Source: Deinococcus humi
Lineage (GTDB): Bacteria > Deinococcota > Deinococci > Deinococcales > Deinococcaceae
Direction of reading: 5' to 3'
Length of the DNA stretch: 64,000 nt
Assembly: GCF_014201875.1 (NCBI RefSeq)
Contig: NZ_JACHFL010000008.1
Span: 1-64,000 of the forward strand
Shown piece by piece: positions 9,005-19,171 of the stretch; within the stretch, counting starts at the first letter, position 1; each line of letters starts with the position of its first letter. The translations under genes were made by a program, and so were the position numbers. The notes beneath the pieces are model-generated. The model made no database searches. It was not told the origin of the DNA and saw only the letters and a program-made list of their open reading frames with translations.

Positions 9005-9397
9005 GTACTCCAAGCCCCATTTCGCTTGCTCACCTCCCCTGTCGCCAGTTGGACGGAACCCGGCCACAGCGCGGTTTTGGGCGGTTTTGGGAGGCTAAAA
9101 CCGGGTAGGGGTCATTCAGGGGTGCGAAATCGCCTGGATTGTCCGGCGATTTCTACACATCAGCCAAGCAAAAATGCCCTCACCTGCAGTTGCGAAGGAC
9201 AGGGCAGTGGCCGGTCACCCAAGGCACCGGAATCAGGCGAGGGACGCACCGGAGCACCGCTCACCCTCTCTTTGAGGAGCGCCCCCTACCACCGCTTCGG
9301 ATTAGTTGATAAAGTTGGTCAACCATTTTAGAGGTTGATCCATTCGTCTATCAAAGCCGGTCAACATGCAGCAGTCCACAGATTCCAAGGAGCCGTT
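9005..9397. other. 393-bp upstream region of the ABC transporter
   Basis: No gene seen. An 8-bp perfect inverted repeat aaatcgcc / ggcgattt with 10-nt loop lies at 9127-9152, and a tandem gcggttttgg repeat with a pairing aaaaccg lies near 9080-9107. TTGATA at 9306-9311 could be a -35 element, but no good -10 follows. Confidence 0.35.
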
Positions 9398-10363
9398 ATG
9401 ACCCAACAAGCACGCCGATCTCCCCTCTTGATCAGCCTAGCCCTTGGCCTGACCTTGAGCTCGGCTCACGCCCAGCCCGTCCAGACCGTCAGGCTGGGCT
9501 TTTTCCCCAATCTCACGCACGCGCCCGCCCTGATCGGCCTGGAACGCGGCCTTTTCCAGAAGGCGGTTGGAGCAGCCAAACTCGAAGCCAAAGCATTCGT
9601 CTCCGGCACCAGCCTCAGTGAAGCCTTCGCCGGCGGTCAAATTGACGTTGCGTACATCGGGCCCGGTCCGGCCATCAATGCCGCCACCAGGGGAATGCCC
9701 ATTCAAATCGTCGCTGGAGCCAGCGAAGCAGGGGCAGTGCTGATCGCCCGCAAGGACAGCGGCATCCGAACGTACAAGGAACTGGCGGGGAAAGTCGTGG
9801 CGGTACCCAGTGCCGGGAACACGCAGGATATCAGCCTGCGGCACATCCTTAAGGAACAGGGGCTGAAATCCAAGGCCGATGGCGGCACAGTCACCATCGT
9901 CCCCATCCCGCCTGCAGATACCATCGCGGCGTTCGCCGCCAAACGCGCCGACGCCACCCTGGTGCCCGAACCGTGGGGCGCGGCCCTGCAAGCCCAGGGG
10001 CACGTCTTGATCGGGGATGAGAAGACCGTCTGGCGCGGTGGGAAATACCCCACCACCATCATGATCGTCAACGCCCGCTTCGCCCAGGCAAATCCAGCGC
10101 TGGTCGAGGGTTTTCTGAAGGCCAACACCGAAGCGGTGGCGTTCCTCACCAGGAGTCCAGCGGCGGCGCAGGCTGCCGTGAACCATCAACTGCTCAAATT
10201 GACCGGCGTGAAACTCGACCCTCGCGTCCTGCAACGGGCCTTCGCCCGTACCAGATTTACCACCAGCCTCGATTTGGAGGCCCTGAAAGAGTACGCGGCG
10301 CTGAACGTGGAAGCCGGGTACGCCCGTAGCGTTCCAGACCTTTCCTCGTTTATCAGGAGGTAA
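9398..10363 (+). CDS. ABC transporter substrate-binding protein, sulfonate/nitrate/taurine type
   Basis: 321 aa. A Sec signal peptide ([14 protein letters not shown], cleavage around residue 26) is followed by [26 protein letters not shown], the typical opening of SsuA/TauA/ThiY-like periplasmic proteins of the NMT1 fold. The segment [13 protein letters not shown] is also characteristic. ATG 9398 is chosen over an upstream in-frame ATG because AAGGAG precedes it and the signal peptide starts there. It is first in a three-gene operon with permease and ATPase. The ligand could be an alkanesulfonate, taurine, nitrate or a related anion; the sequence does not decide. Confidence 0.88.
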   Translation: MTQQARRSPLLISLALGLTLSSAHAQPVQTVRLGFFPNLTHAPALIGLERGLFQKAVGAAKLEAKAFVSGTSLSEAFAGGQIDVAYIGPGPAINAATRGMPIQIVAGASEAGAVLIARKDSGIRTYKELAGKVVAVPSAGNTQDISLRHILKEQGLKSKADGGTVTIVPIPPADTIAAFAAKRADATLVPEPWGAALQAQGHVLIGDEKTVWRGGKYPTTIMIVNARFAQANPALVEGFLKANTEAVAFLTRSPAAAQAAVNHQLLKLTGVKLDPRVLQRAFARTRFTTSLDLEALKEYAALNVEAGYARSVPDLSSFIRR

Positions 10364-10365
10364 GG

Positions 10366-11172
10366 GTGGACACCCGCAGGAGCGGGGCCAGGTGGCGCAC
10401 GGCCACCTGGCAGGCGCTGGGGCTTGTGCTCATCCTAGCCGTCTGGTGGCTGGTGACGGACGGCTTGAAACTCTATCCACCGTATGTGTTTCCCAGCGCG
10501 CGGGCGGTGTGGACCGAAATTTCATATGGGCTGTGGGGCACCGGGCCACAAGATGGGAAACTCCTGGCCGCCATCGCAGGCAGCCTGAGGCGGGTGCTGA
10601 CGGGGTACTTGGCGGCCGTGGCGCTCGGCACATGTATAGGCCTATTGATGGGGCTCTGGTCACCCATTCGCAGCACGCTGGGCGCCTACCTCACGGGCGT
10701 CCAGAGCATCCCCAGCATTGCTTTCGTTCCGTTCGCCATCCTGTTCTTTGGGCTCAACGAACGAGCGGTGCTGTTCGTGGTGATCCTGGAAGGATTTATT
10801 CCCATTGCGCTGTCAGTTTCGGGCGCGCTCCTGAATGTCCCGCCCACACTGCGGGTGGCCGGCCGTACCCTGGGGGCCAGCGGGTTGAGTCTGCTGCTCC
10901 GGGTGCTGCTTCCGGCAGTTCTGCCCAATGTCCTGACGGGCTTAAGGACCGCCTGGAGCTTCGCGTGGCGGGCACTGGTCGGCGCGGAACTGCTGATCGC
11001 GGGCTCAAAAAGCCTGGGAGAACAACTGGAAATCGGGCGAAATACGGCCAATGTCGCGTTGGTCCTGGCGACCATCATCATTATCGGCGTCATTGGCGGG
11101 CTCTTCGACGCTCTCCTTCGCACCGTGGAAAGCCGGGTTCGGCGGGATTACGGCCTGGAGGCGGGAGAATGA
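10366..11172 (+). CDS. ABC transporter permease, SsuC/TauC-like
   Basis: 268 aa inner-membrane permease with about six hydrophobic segments. A BPD_transp_1 domain with an EAA-type loop is visible ([16 protein letters not shown] followed by [19 protein letters not shown]). Starts at GTG 10366, 2 bases after the binding-protein stop, with GGAGG 7 bases upstream. Ends in a 4-base overlap (ATGA) with the ATPase gene. Forms the translocation channel of the importer. Confidence 0.88.
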   Translation: MDTRRSGARWRTATWQALGLVLILAVWWLVTDGLKLYPPYVFPSARAVWTEISYGLWGTGPQDGKLLAAIAGSLRRVLTGYLAAVALGTCIGLLMGLWSPIRSTLGAYLTGVQSIPSIAFVPFAILFFGLNERAVLFVVILEGFIPIALSVSGALLNVPPTLRVAGRTLGASGLSLLLRVLLPAVLPNVLTGLRTAWSFAWRALVGAELLIAGSKSLGEQLEIGRNTANVALVLATIIIIGVIGGLFDALLRTVESRVRRDYGLEAGE

Positions 11173-11873
11173 GTCATCACTTGGACAGGACATCCCTGAC
11201 CCTGGCCGGGGTCACATACCGATATAAAGGCCGGGCCGGGATTGGGTCGCTGGACATTCAGGTGAAGTCCGGAGAATTCCTGAGCATCGTCGGCCCGTCG
11301 GGCAGCGGGAAGAGCACGCTGCTGAACCTGTTGGCTGGATTCCTCCAGCCACAGAGCGGCCAGATCATGGTTGGCGGGGACGTGATTTCCGGCCCACACC
11401 CCCGACTGACCCTGGTCCAGCAGGAACCTGCGCTTTTTCCATGGCTGACCGTAGCGGGCAACGTGGCCTTCGGGCTGAGCAAGTTGTCCCGCCTGGAGCG
11501 GACCAAGCGTGTAGAAGATGCCCTTAAGCTTGTCAGTCTGGATGGGTACAGCTCGCGCCGGGTGCATGAACTCAGCGGAGGCCAGCGGCAGCGCGTCAGT
11601 CTCGCCCGTGCCCTGGCCGTGCAGCCAGACTTGCTGCTGCTGGATGAACCTTTCAGTGCGCTGGACATACAGACCCGCGCACAACTCTCCAGAGAACTCA
11701 TGGAGATCTGGCGGCAGGCAGGGGTGACCTTTGTGTTTGTCACCCACCACCTGGAGGAAGCCATGCTGCTCGGTCAGCGGATCATCGTCCTACGCGAAGG
11801 ACTGGTGGCGCTGGACAGGCAAACCAGTCAGACAGATGTGGCGCAACTGGAAACGCTGATGGGCGAGGCATAG
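11169..11873 (+). CDS. ABC transporter ATP-binding protein, SsuB/TauB-like
   Basis: 234 aa. Walker [10 protein letters not shown] (42-50), Q-loop [11 protein letters not shown] (83-93), signature LSGGQ (135-139), Walker B LLLLDEP (155-161) and switch His in VTHHLEEA are all present, so it should be catalytic. Translationally coupled to the permease. The Q-loop region and short length fit the nitrate/sulfonate/taurine branch. It energises the importer at the membrane. Confidence 0.9.
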   Translation: MSHHLDRTSLTLAGVTYRYKGRAGIGSLDIQVKSGEFLSIVGPSGSGKSTLLNLLAGFLQPQSGQIMVGGDVISGPHPRLTLVQQEPALFPWLTVAGNVAFGLSKLSRLERTKRVEDALKLVSLDGYSSRRVHELSGGQRQRVSLARALAVQPDLLLLDEPFSALDIQTRAQLSRELMEIWRQAGVTFVFVTHHLEEAMLLGQRIIVLREGLVALDRQTSQTDVAQLETLMGEA

Positions 11874-12279
11874 GAAACAGTTTCCAGCCGTTTGCCGGAT
11901 GGAACTGGTACATCCCCCCACGGTAGGTTGGAGGCCTGTCTTTACGAGCGTGTCCTTGCCATTTCTCTCCTCTATTACGGGATTCAGGCCGATGTGATCC
12001 TGCCCAACCTCAACGTCTCCAACACAAGCAGCTTCAGGCGTTGAAGCAGACGCACGCCTGGTGCGTAGCCCAGGAGGGATTGTGTCCAAGTTCAGGAGCT
12101 ATCCAGTTTTACCCTGAACTTAAGAGGCGCGATCCCTACACCGCCCTATCCGCCTGCACATGCCTGGTTGCCGCCTGCCATATCCGCTGGAGCGACACAC
12201 AGACCCGTGCATTCTCCGCTGAAACGTCTTTTCCAGACGGGCCAGAACCAACTTGAGCGATCGGGACGAACGGCAGGTG
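11874..12279. other. 406-bp intergenic region
   Basis: Between convergent operons. I see short open stretches but no start, ribosome site or family motif I can support. Confidence 0.35.
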
Positions 12280-13026
12280 TTACTGCTCAACCTGACCGCG
12301 TAGGTTCAGCAGTGCCTCCACAACACGGGCGGGTGCGGAGACTGGTGCGAAATGGTTTGCTTCCAATTCCTGATACTGCACCTGGGGGTCAGCCTGCGCG
12401 CGTTGCGCCATCCGCCCGTACAGGCCTGAACGCATCCCCAGCACATCCTGCCTGCAGCCCAGAAACGTGCGCGGCAGGACCCGGCCCGCCGGATTCAGCG
12501 CCCGGACTGGCTGCCGCAGCGTCCCAATGGGCTGCCCTTGCCCCTGCGACCGCTCCAGATACCAGCGTCTCACCGTTGAATCGGGAATGGCGTCGGTCAA
12601 CAACGCTTCGGGCAGGTCCAGATTCACCCGCCATCCATCGCCCTCCTGCGCGCGTTCCTCCCACCAGGTGCGCTCCTCGGGCTGCAAATCGAAGCGCGAT
12701 TCCCCAGGTTCGGGCAGGTCGGCGTCGAGATACACCAGGCGGGTCAGCCGCTCAGGCACGCTGTCTGCCACACCCGTAATCACCATGCCAGCGTAGCTGT
12801 GACCCACCAGGGTGACCTCCCATAAATCTTCGTAAGACAAGTGGTGGACAATATCCTGGATGTGGGTTTCAAGGTTGACGCCTGCATGCCCAAGGTGGGC
12901 CCGTTCCCCCATGCCAGTCAGTGTCGGAGTCAGCACGGGAAATCCGGCCTGGCGCAGGGCCCGGGTAACGTCACGCCAGTACCAGCCTCCACCCCACGCG
13001 CCGTGGATCAGGACAAAGGGCTTCAT
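12280..13026 (-). CDS. Alpha/beta hydrolase
   Basis: 248 aa. Oxyanion-hole motif HGAWGGG (8-14), nucleophile elbow GHSYAG (75-80, Ser77) and a C-terminal catalytic His in EANHFAP. This is the pattern of the plant methylesterase/hydroxynitrile-lyase-like bacterial branch. ATG 13026 is chosen because the fold starts there. A -10-like TACTGT lies 6 bases before it with no Shine-Dalgarno, so it may be leaderless. The substrate is unknown. Downstream of, but with its own promoter from, the histidine kinase. Confidence 0.85.
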   Translation of the reverse strand: MKPFVLIHGAWGGGWYWRDVTRALRQAGFPVLTPTLTGMGERAHLGHAGVNLETHIQDIVHHLSYEDLWEVTLVGHSYAGMVITGVADSVPERLTRLVYLDADLPEPGESRFDLQPEERTWWEERAQEGDGWRVNLDLPEALLTDAIPDSTVRRWYLERSQGQGQPIGTLRQPVRALNPAGRVLPRTFLGCRQDVLGMRSGLYGRMAQRAQADPQVQYQELEANHFAPVSAPARVVEALLNLRGQVEQ

Positions 13027-13132
13027 TGGCAGACAGTATGACCCACGGAAGAAAGTGCAGGTCACAAAGTGCAGAATGCGGCGTCAAGGGCAAACAGTCG
13101 TCGCAGGCTGAGCCCCCGTCCGCGCAGCTTGG

Positions 13133-15940
13133 TCAGGGTGGTTTCGGCAGCGTGAAGCTGAACGTCGCACCCTCACCCGACACGCCGCGCGCCGAAACCG
13201 TGCCGCCGTGCCGCTGCACGATCCGCCGGACGTTGGCGAGGCCCACGCCGGTTCCCTCGAAATCCTCAGCGCGGTGCAGCCGCTGAAACACCCCGAACAG
13301 CCTGGTCGCGTACCGGGGGTCGAAGCCGGCGCCGTTGTCCCGCACCAGGATCTCCACTTCGTGAGGCCGGTCCTCCGCCCACACCTCAATGATCGTCTGC
13401 TCACGCCCGCGGGTGTACTTTACGGCGTTCCCCAGCAGGTTGACCAGCACTTGCCGCAGCAAATTGTGATCGCCCTGCGTCAGTGGCAAGGCCGCGACTC
13501 GCCACCCGATGTCACGGCCCGCCGCGTCCGCGTCCAGTTCCAGCCGCACCGACTGCACCAGCGCTTCCAGATCCACCACCCCCAGCCGCAGCGGCAATCG
13601 CGAAGTGCGGGACAGGTCGAGCATCGCGTCGATCAGGAGGTTCATCCGCTGCGCGGCCTCATTGATCACCGTCAGGTACCGCGTGGTTTTGGGATCCAAT
13701 CCAGTGCCCAGTTGCTTCCGAAGCAAGTCATTGAAACTGACGATGTGACGCACGGGGGTGCGCAGGTCGTGCGAGACCGAGTATGCGAACGCCTCCAGCT
13801 CCTCGTTCGCATCGGTCAGGGCCGCGGTGTGCACCGCGAGCGCGCTCCGTTCGAGCGCGAGTTCAGCGGCCTTGTCCGCCCGGTCGAGGGCCAGCTCCAG
13901 GCTGTTGCCCACCGCCTCGATAATGCTGCGTTCGGTGGGGGACCAGCTGCCCTGCTCGAAGCGGGCCAGCCCGAAAATCCCGCGAATCCCTGCCGAACTT
14001 CTCAGCGGCAGCATGGCCGTCGTGCGTACGTGTGCCATGGCTTCACCCAAACCGTCCACGTTCACGTCGTACGGTTCGAGGTACGTGACCTCACCGGTTT
14101 CGAACGGCACCCGCAGGTTCCCGGTCGACTCGTGCGGCAGGCCGGCCTCGTGCGCCCGGCGCAGGCTGTCACTGCCGTACTCGCCCAGCATGCTACGCAC
14201 CCACCAGCGGTCTCCTTCGCGTTCGTAGTACACCGTGGCCTGCACGGGCACCAGTTCATACAGCAGCGCCTGCGCCCGGCGGATCAGCTCGTTGGCGTCG
14301 GCAGCGTCGGCGAGGTCGCGCGTCCATGCCTCGAACGAGGACAGGACCCGGTTGCGTGCCTCCACCTCCGCACGTTGCTCGGTCAACTGTCGGGCCTGCT
14401 CTGCGCGTTCCAGCGCGAAACCAAGGCTGCGCACCACGGTCTCCAGCACCACGCGGTCCTCGCGGGACCACGCCCGGTGCTCGAACAGCACCGCGATGAA
14501 CACACCGACCGGATCACCGGCGCGCATCACCGGCAAGGACGCCGCGGCACTCACGTGCTCCACCATCCCTTGCGGGGTGTCGCTGCCCCGCGCGTACTCG
14601 TCTTGGTAGAGCGCCTGCCGGGTGGTCCACGGGACATCCACACTGGGCGTGGCGCCCACCGGGGGACCGGCGTTGATGAACGCCTGAAGCTCCGCGTTGC
14701 GGACGTCACCGACCTGCACGCGGTTGCACCAGTGCTGACCTTCACGTTCGTAGTACAGCGCGTACCCAGCAGACAGCAGCGACAGCACGACCTCCTGTGC
14801 GCGCCGGATCAGTTCGTATACGTCGGCCTGAACGCCCAGTTCGTGCGTCAGCGCGGCGAAGCCTTCCAGGGCGCGGGTGCGCGCGTCGAGTTCCAGGTTC
14901 TGCGCTTTGAGCTGCCGCGCGGTGTGCGCCCGGTCGATCGCGAGGCCGAGTGCCCGGCTGACCGAGTGGATGACCACCTTCTCCCGTTCGCTCCACGCGC
15001 GCGCGTCCCGCGTGCCCACCCCGAGCAAGCCGCGTGCCTCACCTTCGGAGAACAGCGGGACGAACGCCGCCGCCCCGTACCCCCGGGCGGTGGTCATGCC
15101 GTCCGCAGCCGCGTCCCAGCCGTCGGCGAACACGGCGACGCTGCGCTTGACGGCTTCTGCAAGGTTCGGCGCGTCCACCGGCACACCCCGAACGAGTTGC
15201 GCGGTCACGCCAGGATCGATGTCCTCGGTCCACACCCGGGCCTTCCACAGGTCGCCGTCGCGCTCGTAATACACGACGCTAACGTGCGTCAGGTTGTCGC
15301 GCACCACCCGGGCGGCTTCGCGGGCCAGGGTCAGCACGTCCGTTTCGCTGCCCACCTGCTCCGTGAACACCGCGAACGCTTCGAGCGCCGTGCGTTCCTC
15401 GCGCAGCCGCCGCGCCTGCTCGGTGCGCTCGACGGCCAGGGTGAGGCTGCGGCCCAGCGCGCGCATCAGGGCCCGGTCGCGAGGCCGCCAGATGGGCCCG
15501 TCGTGCAGGCCGACCGAGAAGACGCCATGCACTTCACCCAGGACGACCAGCGGGTAGACGCACACCGGGCTGTTCTCGATGCCCTCACCCTCAGGGTTCC
15601 AGCCGTCGATGAACACCGGTGCTTTCGTTTCGATCGCCCGCGCGAACGAGGGCACGTCAAGCGGCAGGCCCGAGCGAATCCTGTTCACCTGGTCGTCGGT
15701 CACCTCACCCGTCCACGTCAGCGCTTGCCACAGGCCGCCGCGCACCTCGAAGTAAGCGGCGGCGTACTTGGTGAAATGGGCGTTCATCACGTCGTACGCC
15801 TTGCGGGTCAGGGCGAGCACGTCGGTTGCACTGGCGGCGAGTTCGGTGAACGCCGTGAAGACCTCCAGCGCGGCCGCCAAATCCGGCGCTTCGGCGACGC
15901 TGCTGTGGTGAGGAAGGCCGTCAGGCATAACGTTCACCAT
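13133..15940 (-). CDS. Four-GAF-domain sensor histidine kinase
   Basis: 935 aa, soluble, no membrane segment. Four successive GAF-like repeats occupy about residues 20-175, 185-345, 355-515 and 525-690, each with a conserved VYYERxGDLWxxR-type strand and a helical linker (ARxLxxxRxALEAF). HisKA follows with SHDLRTP (phospho-acceptor His724), then HATPase_c with LLGNAVKYT (N box), RDNGAGFDPRY (G1), GTGVGL (G2) and GEGATFSF. The GAF repeats are closely alike, pointing to internal duplication. No cysteine or chromophore motif of a phytochrome is obvious. No partner response regulator is adjacent. The GC-rich gene carries a long open frame on the opposite strand that is not coding. Confidence 0.9.
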   Translation of the reverse strand: MVNVMPDGLPHHSSVAEAPDLAAALEVFTAFTELAASATDVLALTRKAYDVMNAHFTKYAAAYFEVRGGLWQALTWTGEVTDDQVNRIRSGLPLDVPSFARAIETKAPVFIDGWNPEGEGIENSPVCVYPLVVLGEVHGVFSVGLHDGPIWRPRDRALMRALGRSLTLAVERTEQARRLREERTALEAFAVFTEQVGSETDVLTLAREAARVVRDNLTHVSVVYYERDGDLWKARVWTEDIDPGVTAQLVRGVPVDAPNLAEAVKRSVAVFADGWDAAADGMTTARGYGAAAFVPLFSEGEARGLLGVGTRDARAWSEREKVVIHSVSRALGLAIDRAHTARQLKAQNLELDARTRALEGFAALTHELGVQADVYELIRRAQEVVLSLLSAGYALYYEREGQHWCNRVQVGDVRNAELQAFINAGPPVGATPSVDVPWTTRQALYQDEYARGSDTPQGMVEHVSAAASLPVMRAGDPVGVFIAVLFEHRAWSREDRVVLETVVRSLGFALERAEQARQLTEQRAEVEARNRVLSSFEAWTRDLADAADANELIRRAQALLYELVPVQATVYYEREGDRWWVRSMLGEYGSDSLRRAHEAGLPHESTGNLRVPFETGEVTYLEPYDVNVDGLGEAMAHVRTTAMLPLRSSAGIRGIFGLARFEQGSWSPTERSIIEAVGNSLELALDRADKAAELALERSALAVHTAALTDANEELEAFAYSVSHDLRTPVRHIVSFNDLLRKQLGTGLDPKTTRYLTVINEAAQRMNLLIDAMLDLSRTSRLPLRLGVVDLEALVQSVRLELDADAAGRDIGWRVAALPLTQGDHNLLRQVLVNLLGNAVKYTRGREQTIIEVWAEDRPHEVEILVRDNGAGFDPRYATRLFGVFQRLHRAEDFEGTGVGLANVRRIVQRHGGTVSARGVSGEGATFSFTLPKPP

Positions 15941-16148
15941 AGCGCGGGGCCGGGTGATGCGCTGAGCGATTCGCTACCGCGCAGCATCACGCCGCCTTCA
16001 TGCTCACCCGCTGCCTGCTGGGACGGGAAGGGGGCGCGCTGCCCCGGTTGCACGGGCTGGAGCTCGCGGGGCGCCCCCAGCTCCGGCGGCTGTGATGTCC
16101 AGCCGCCCGGCGAGGACAGTTGGCGTGAGCCGGAAAGCCTGCCGCACT

Positions 16149-16931
16149 TCATCTCGCCCTTGCCCTGGCTGACTGGAGTGCCAGCCAGGAAACCCAGTCC
16201 AGGCCCACTGGAAGCGCACTGTCCTCCACAGCCGCCCTGTGTTGCCATGCCTGGAACAAAGGCACCGGAAGGGGCAGCCGCAGCACTGTGGGACGGTGAC
16301 CTTGATGAATCTGCCAGAACCGGGCCAACTGATCCAGCGTGAACGGTTGAGGGCCAGTAAGGTCCTGGACGCGGCGCGCGGGTTGCTCCAGCGTCAGACG
16401 TGTCAGTTGCCGCGCCACGGCGTTCGCCTCCACGGGTTGCAGCGTCACCCCCGTGGGCACCAGGGAAATGCGCCCAAAGGACATTCGCTGCACGAGTTGG
16501 GCCACGAACTCGTGAAACTGGGTCGAGCGCTGGATGGTGAAGGGCAGACCGCTGTCCTCGATGCGCCGCTCGATCTCTAGCTTCTCCCGATAGTACGCCG
16601 CCCCCTGCATCCGCTCCAGCCCCGTAATGCTCATGTAGACCACATGCCGGATTTCACTATCCCGAATGGCCTTGAGAAGGCCCTGCGCCACGTCCAGATC
16701 AGCGGTGGCATGAAGGGGCTGGGTGGCCAGGTGCAGCAGGGTCTCCGCTCCGGAAAGCGCCCGCTTGACGGCAGAGGGGTCACGCAGGTCGCCCGGAATC
16801 CAGGTCAGGCGCGGCGCCTCAAGGCCCGGCCGGCGGGCGATGGCCTGGACAGCGGCTCCTTGGGCCAGCAGGTGTGGAATGACCTGCTGGCCCAAGGAGC
16901 CTGTTCCCCCGGTGATCAGCACGGTCTTCAC
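16149..16931 (-). CDS. NAD(P)-binding NmrA-like protein (SDR family)
   Basis: 260 aa. Atypical short-chain dehydrogenase with nucleotide-binding motif GGTGSLG (8-14) near the N-terminus, GDLRD and LLHLATQP. A YYREK segment holds the YxxxK-like pair. The frame is open 29 codons further upstream, but GTG 16931 is chosen because GGAGAGG lies about 8 bases before it and the Rossmann strand MKTVLITGG begins there. Related proteins act as NAD(P)H sensors or quinone/flavin reductases; the role here is unknown. Confidence 0.8.
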   Translation of the reverse strand: MKTVLITGGTGSLGQQVIPHLLAQGAAVQAIARRPGLEAPRLTWIPGDLRDPSAVKRALSGAETLLHLATQPLHATADLDVAQGLLKAIRDSEIRHVVYMSITGLERMQGAAYYREKLEIERRIEDSGLPFTIQRSTQFHEFVAQLVQRMSFGRISLVPTGVTLQPVEANAVARQLTRLTLEQPARRVQDLTGPQPFTLDQLARFWQIHQGHRPTVLRLPLPVPLFQAWQHRAAVEDSALPVGLDWVSWLALQSARARAR

Positions 16932-17019
16932 AGGGCTACCTCTCCTGCGCACGGGCCATCCGCAGCCGCCCCACCGTGATGCGCCCTGGTGAGCTGGTTC
17001 AGCCATGGTGGCAAACAAT

Positions 17020-17209
17020 CGGTCGGGAGGTGGAGGCTTACACCGGAAGGCGAAGGTGTCATTGGCATCGGTTGCTCCTGTGGCTCTGGCTGTTTCGTTC
17101 AGCCAGGTCAGTGCGCTGGGCAGGCTCTCCCAGAGGCCCTGATCGACTTTGTACCTGCATGGGAGCTGATCGGGGCGAGCTCGGCAGGTGTGAAGTCAGC
17201 GGGACACAT
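17020..17209 (-). pseudogene. Relic of the 86-aa acidic protein family
   Basis: From ATG 17209 the translation MCPADFTPAELA matches the start of the intact protein at 24295-24555 (MRPADLTPAEIADQ). After a frameshift, ADQLPCRYKVDQG and a LPSALTWL segment still resemble it, then similarity is lost. The upstream DNA also matches. A decayed copy in element A. Confidence 0.55.
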
Positions 17210-17321
17210 GGGGTGAGGAGAGCGGTGGTTGTGATTTGAGCTTCAGTCGGCAGCGCCCGGTGATCCGCACGCTCGCCAGGAGACCGCAGATCTGGGCTGA
17301 CATCACGAATGAACGTCATGC

Positions 17322-17774
17322 TCAATGGGGGGCCACTTCGTGAGCGGCCTGCCACGCCTGCACCAACGCTCCATAGACCACCGTGATGGGAATGGACATC
17401 ATGCCTTCAAAGGCCTCCAGGTTCTTCACCTTGCCCGTGGTCTTGGTCGACCAGATAACCTGCTGACTGCGGAGCAGCTCAAGCTGGACCACATACACCA
17501 TGCCCCTCTTGGCTGGATCAAGGCTCATGGTGAGCTGACTCTGAACAGAGCACGCCGGGCCGTAGAAATGGACGTCGTCGAGGTACTCGGTCGAGACCCC
17601 ATCAAGGGTTTCCGATGCACCAAGCAAAAAAAGATTGGACACATCTTCAGGGGCAGACATAGAGATCCGTCCCGTCACGCAGACGTCCTGTGGGGTCAAG
17701 GCGGTCAAGGGCGACGTGGCGGCCCAGGTGTGACTCGGCCCCAGGAGGGCCAGACCCAGAAAAAGTCGCTTCAT
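17322..17774 (-). CDS. Hypothetical secreted protein
   Basis: 150 aa with a signal peptide (MKRLFLGLALLGPSHTWAA, cleavage near residue 19) and two cysteines in the mature part that could form a disulfide. The rest is mixed beta/alpha with no family I recognise. ATG 17774 is chosen because the signal peptide begins there. Single gene. Confidence 0.65.
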   Translation of the reverse strand: MKRLFLGLALLGPSHTWAATSPLTALTPQDVCVTGRISMSAPEDVSNLFLLGASETLDGVSTEYLDDVHFYGPACSVQSQLTMSLDPAKRGMVYVVQLELLRSQQVIWSTKTTGKVKNLEAFEGMMSIPITVVYGALVQAWQAAHEVAPH

Positions 17775-17890
17775 GATTCCAGTATGCGAAAAGGGCCGTG
17801 GCGTAGAGGTGACGTGGGCAGAGAGCACGTAGAGGAGCGATAGAGTGGAGGGTGGCTTTGATGCGAAGCCACACCGTGATCAATAAACAA

Positions 17891-17933
17891 AAACCCCACC
17901 CGCCCACGCCGAAGCGCAGGGAGGGGGGCTTTC
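17891..17933 (-). terminator. G/C-rich hairpin terminator, repeated elsewhere
   Basis: The minus strand reads a C/G-rich stem closed by a C(TTCG)G-type tetraloop and ends in TTTTTG. Nearly the same sequence (about 9 of 10 bases) is found at 27601-27648. Confidence 0.6.
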
Positions 17934-17974
17934 TGGGTATGGGTGTGACCTATCGGCTTGCTGCCGCTCCAGGT

Positions 17975-18547
17975 TTAAGCCCAGCAACCGGGCCCGTAGT
18001 GGGTCACGATGTTGGCGTAACTTGTCGCGCCTTCCGAACTGGGTTCACTGTCGTTGTTGACCTCGTGCACCACAAAGCCATCCGGGAACAGCTTTCGCAG
18101 CCCTAGATCCTCTTTCAACCCGTCCACGATTCCGCCGCCATACCGGCCGCCAGCATCCGCGTGGACGGTGGCGGCCGTCGCGCCATTCGCGTGATCGGTC
18201 AGCAGGGCCTGCCGCCTAGCCACCAGACAGCGGCGCGTGACGGTCACGCCATTCACTTCGCCACCCTGGATGGTGGCCCGCAGGTTCAGCTCGCAGCGGT
18301 GCAGGGCGTACACCTTGCCCGCCTCGTCTCCGAAGCGTCCGCAGTCCACCCCGATCTGGATGGTGCGAATGCTCTCAGGCGTGACCATTACGTCGCGCTC
18401 TAGAGCCGCGTCCACCCGCCCGGTCAGCACGAACGTGTCGCCGCTGCCCGCTTGAGGTGGAATGCCCATGACGCCGTACAGGAAGCCGCGCAGGGGCCGG
18501 AAGATGGTGCCAAGCAGCCTCCCCTTGATGACCACAGGCCAGGACAA
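17975..18547 (-). pseudogene. Phage terminase large subunit, C-terminal nuclease-domain fragment
   Basis: 190 codons. VMGIPPQAGSGDTF, IQIGVDCGRFGDEAG (first acidic cluster of the RNase H-like nuclease) and VHADAGGRYGGGIVDGL followed by LKEDLG match the C-terminal half of phage terminases. The ATPase half (about 250 aa) and the natural start are missing. It directly follows the broken small subunit, in the usual packaging gene order, so the region is the remains of a prophage. Confidence 0.7.
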
Positions 18548-19091
18548 CTCGAAGGTATGGAAGGAACGCGGTCATAGTCGAACTTGGAGATCTCGCGGGC
18601 GATCTGGCGTAGCTCGTCCGGGGTGACGTACCGGGCGATTACCGCCAGCGCCTGCTTGAGCCAGTCGCGGCTGTACTCAGTGACCTTGACGACCACCTTC
18701 GTCGGGGCGTACAGGCCGTTGAGCTTGGCCAGTTCCTGCGCGGCTTTGGTGCGCTCGGTCGCCGGCATGGGCGTTTGATGTAGTCCAGATCCTTGCCGCT
18801 GGTGGCTACGTCTCCGATCTCGTCACGCAGTACCGAGGTCAGGTAGGCGCGGACTTCAGTACCATCGGTCACGGCGGCGGTGGTGCTGGCGTCGCGTCGA
18901 GAGGCCAAGTACGCCCGGACCTGAGGTTTGTCTAGCGGCTGGTTGGCTTCCCGGTCGGCATAACTCTCGCTGTAGCCCGCCTTTTCCATCGCCTCTATAG
19001 ACGCTGCCGGTCATTCAGTTTGGGGACCCAGTGCGCGTGTCTTCTTGACCCGCTTCTGCGCGAGCTTCCTACCGGGTGGCTAGTCGGGCAT
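18548..19091 (-). pseudogene. Phage terminase small subunit, broken
   Basis: From ATG 19091 the reading is MPD, TAG, PPGRKLAQKR. After a shift comes KLNDRQRL, a deletion, then EAMEKAGYS and QPLDKPQVRAYLASR (the HTH region of TerS). A further shift leads to AAQELAKLNGLYAPTKVVV, as in small terminase subunits. At least one stop, two shifts and a deletion. It lies upstream of the TerL fragment. Confidence 0.65.
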
Positions 19092-19171
19092 CGGCGGGGG
19101 CGGCGGGGGCCCCACCTCCAGGCAATGAGAAACCCCGCTGAACGCGGGGCAGGGTGTGAAAGGACGAGCCT

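Noticed and set aside
8960..9334. Riboswitch upstream of the ABC transporter
   Set aside because: Hairpins are present, but I could not match the conserved core of any riboswitch class I know.
10392..11168. N-terminal extension of the ABC ATPase frame
   Set aside because: It reads out of frame through the permease gene; the ATPase starts at 11169 with an ATGA overlap.
13208..16342. 1044-codon open frame on the plus strand opposite the histidine kinase
   Set aside because: The minus strand encodes a complete GAF4-HisKA-HATPase protein. The plus frame is Arg/His/Pro-rich with no motif, the usual mirror of a GC-rich gene.
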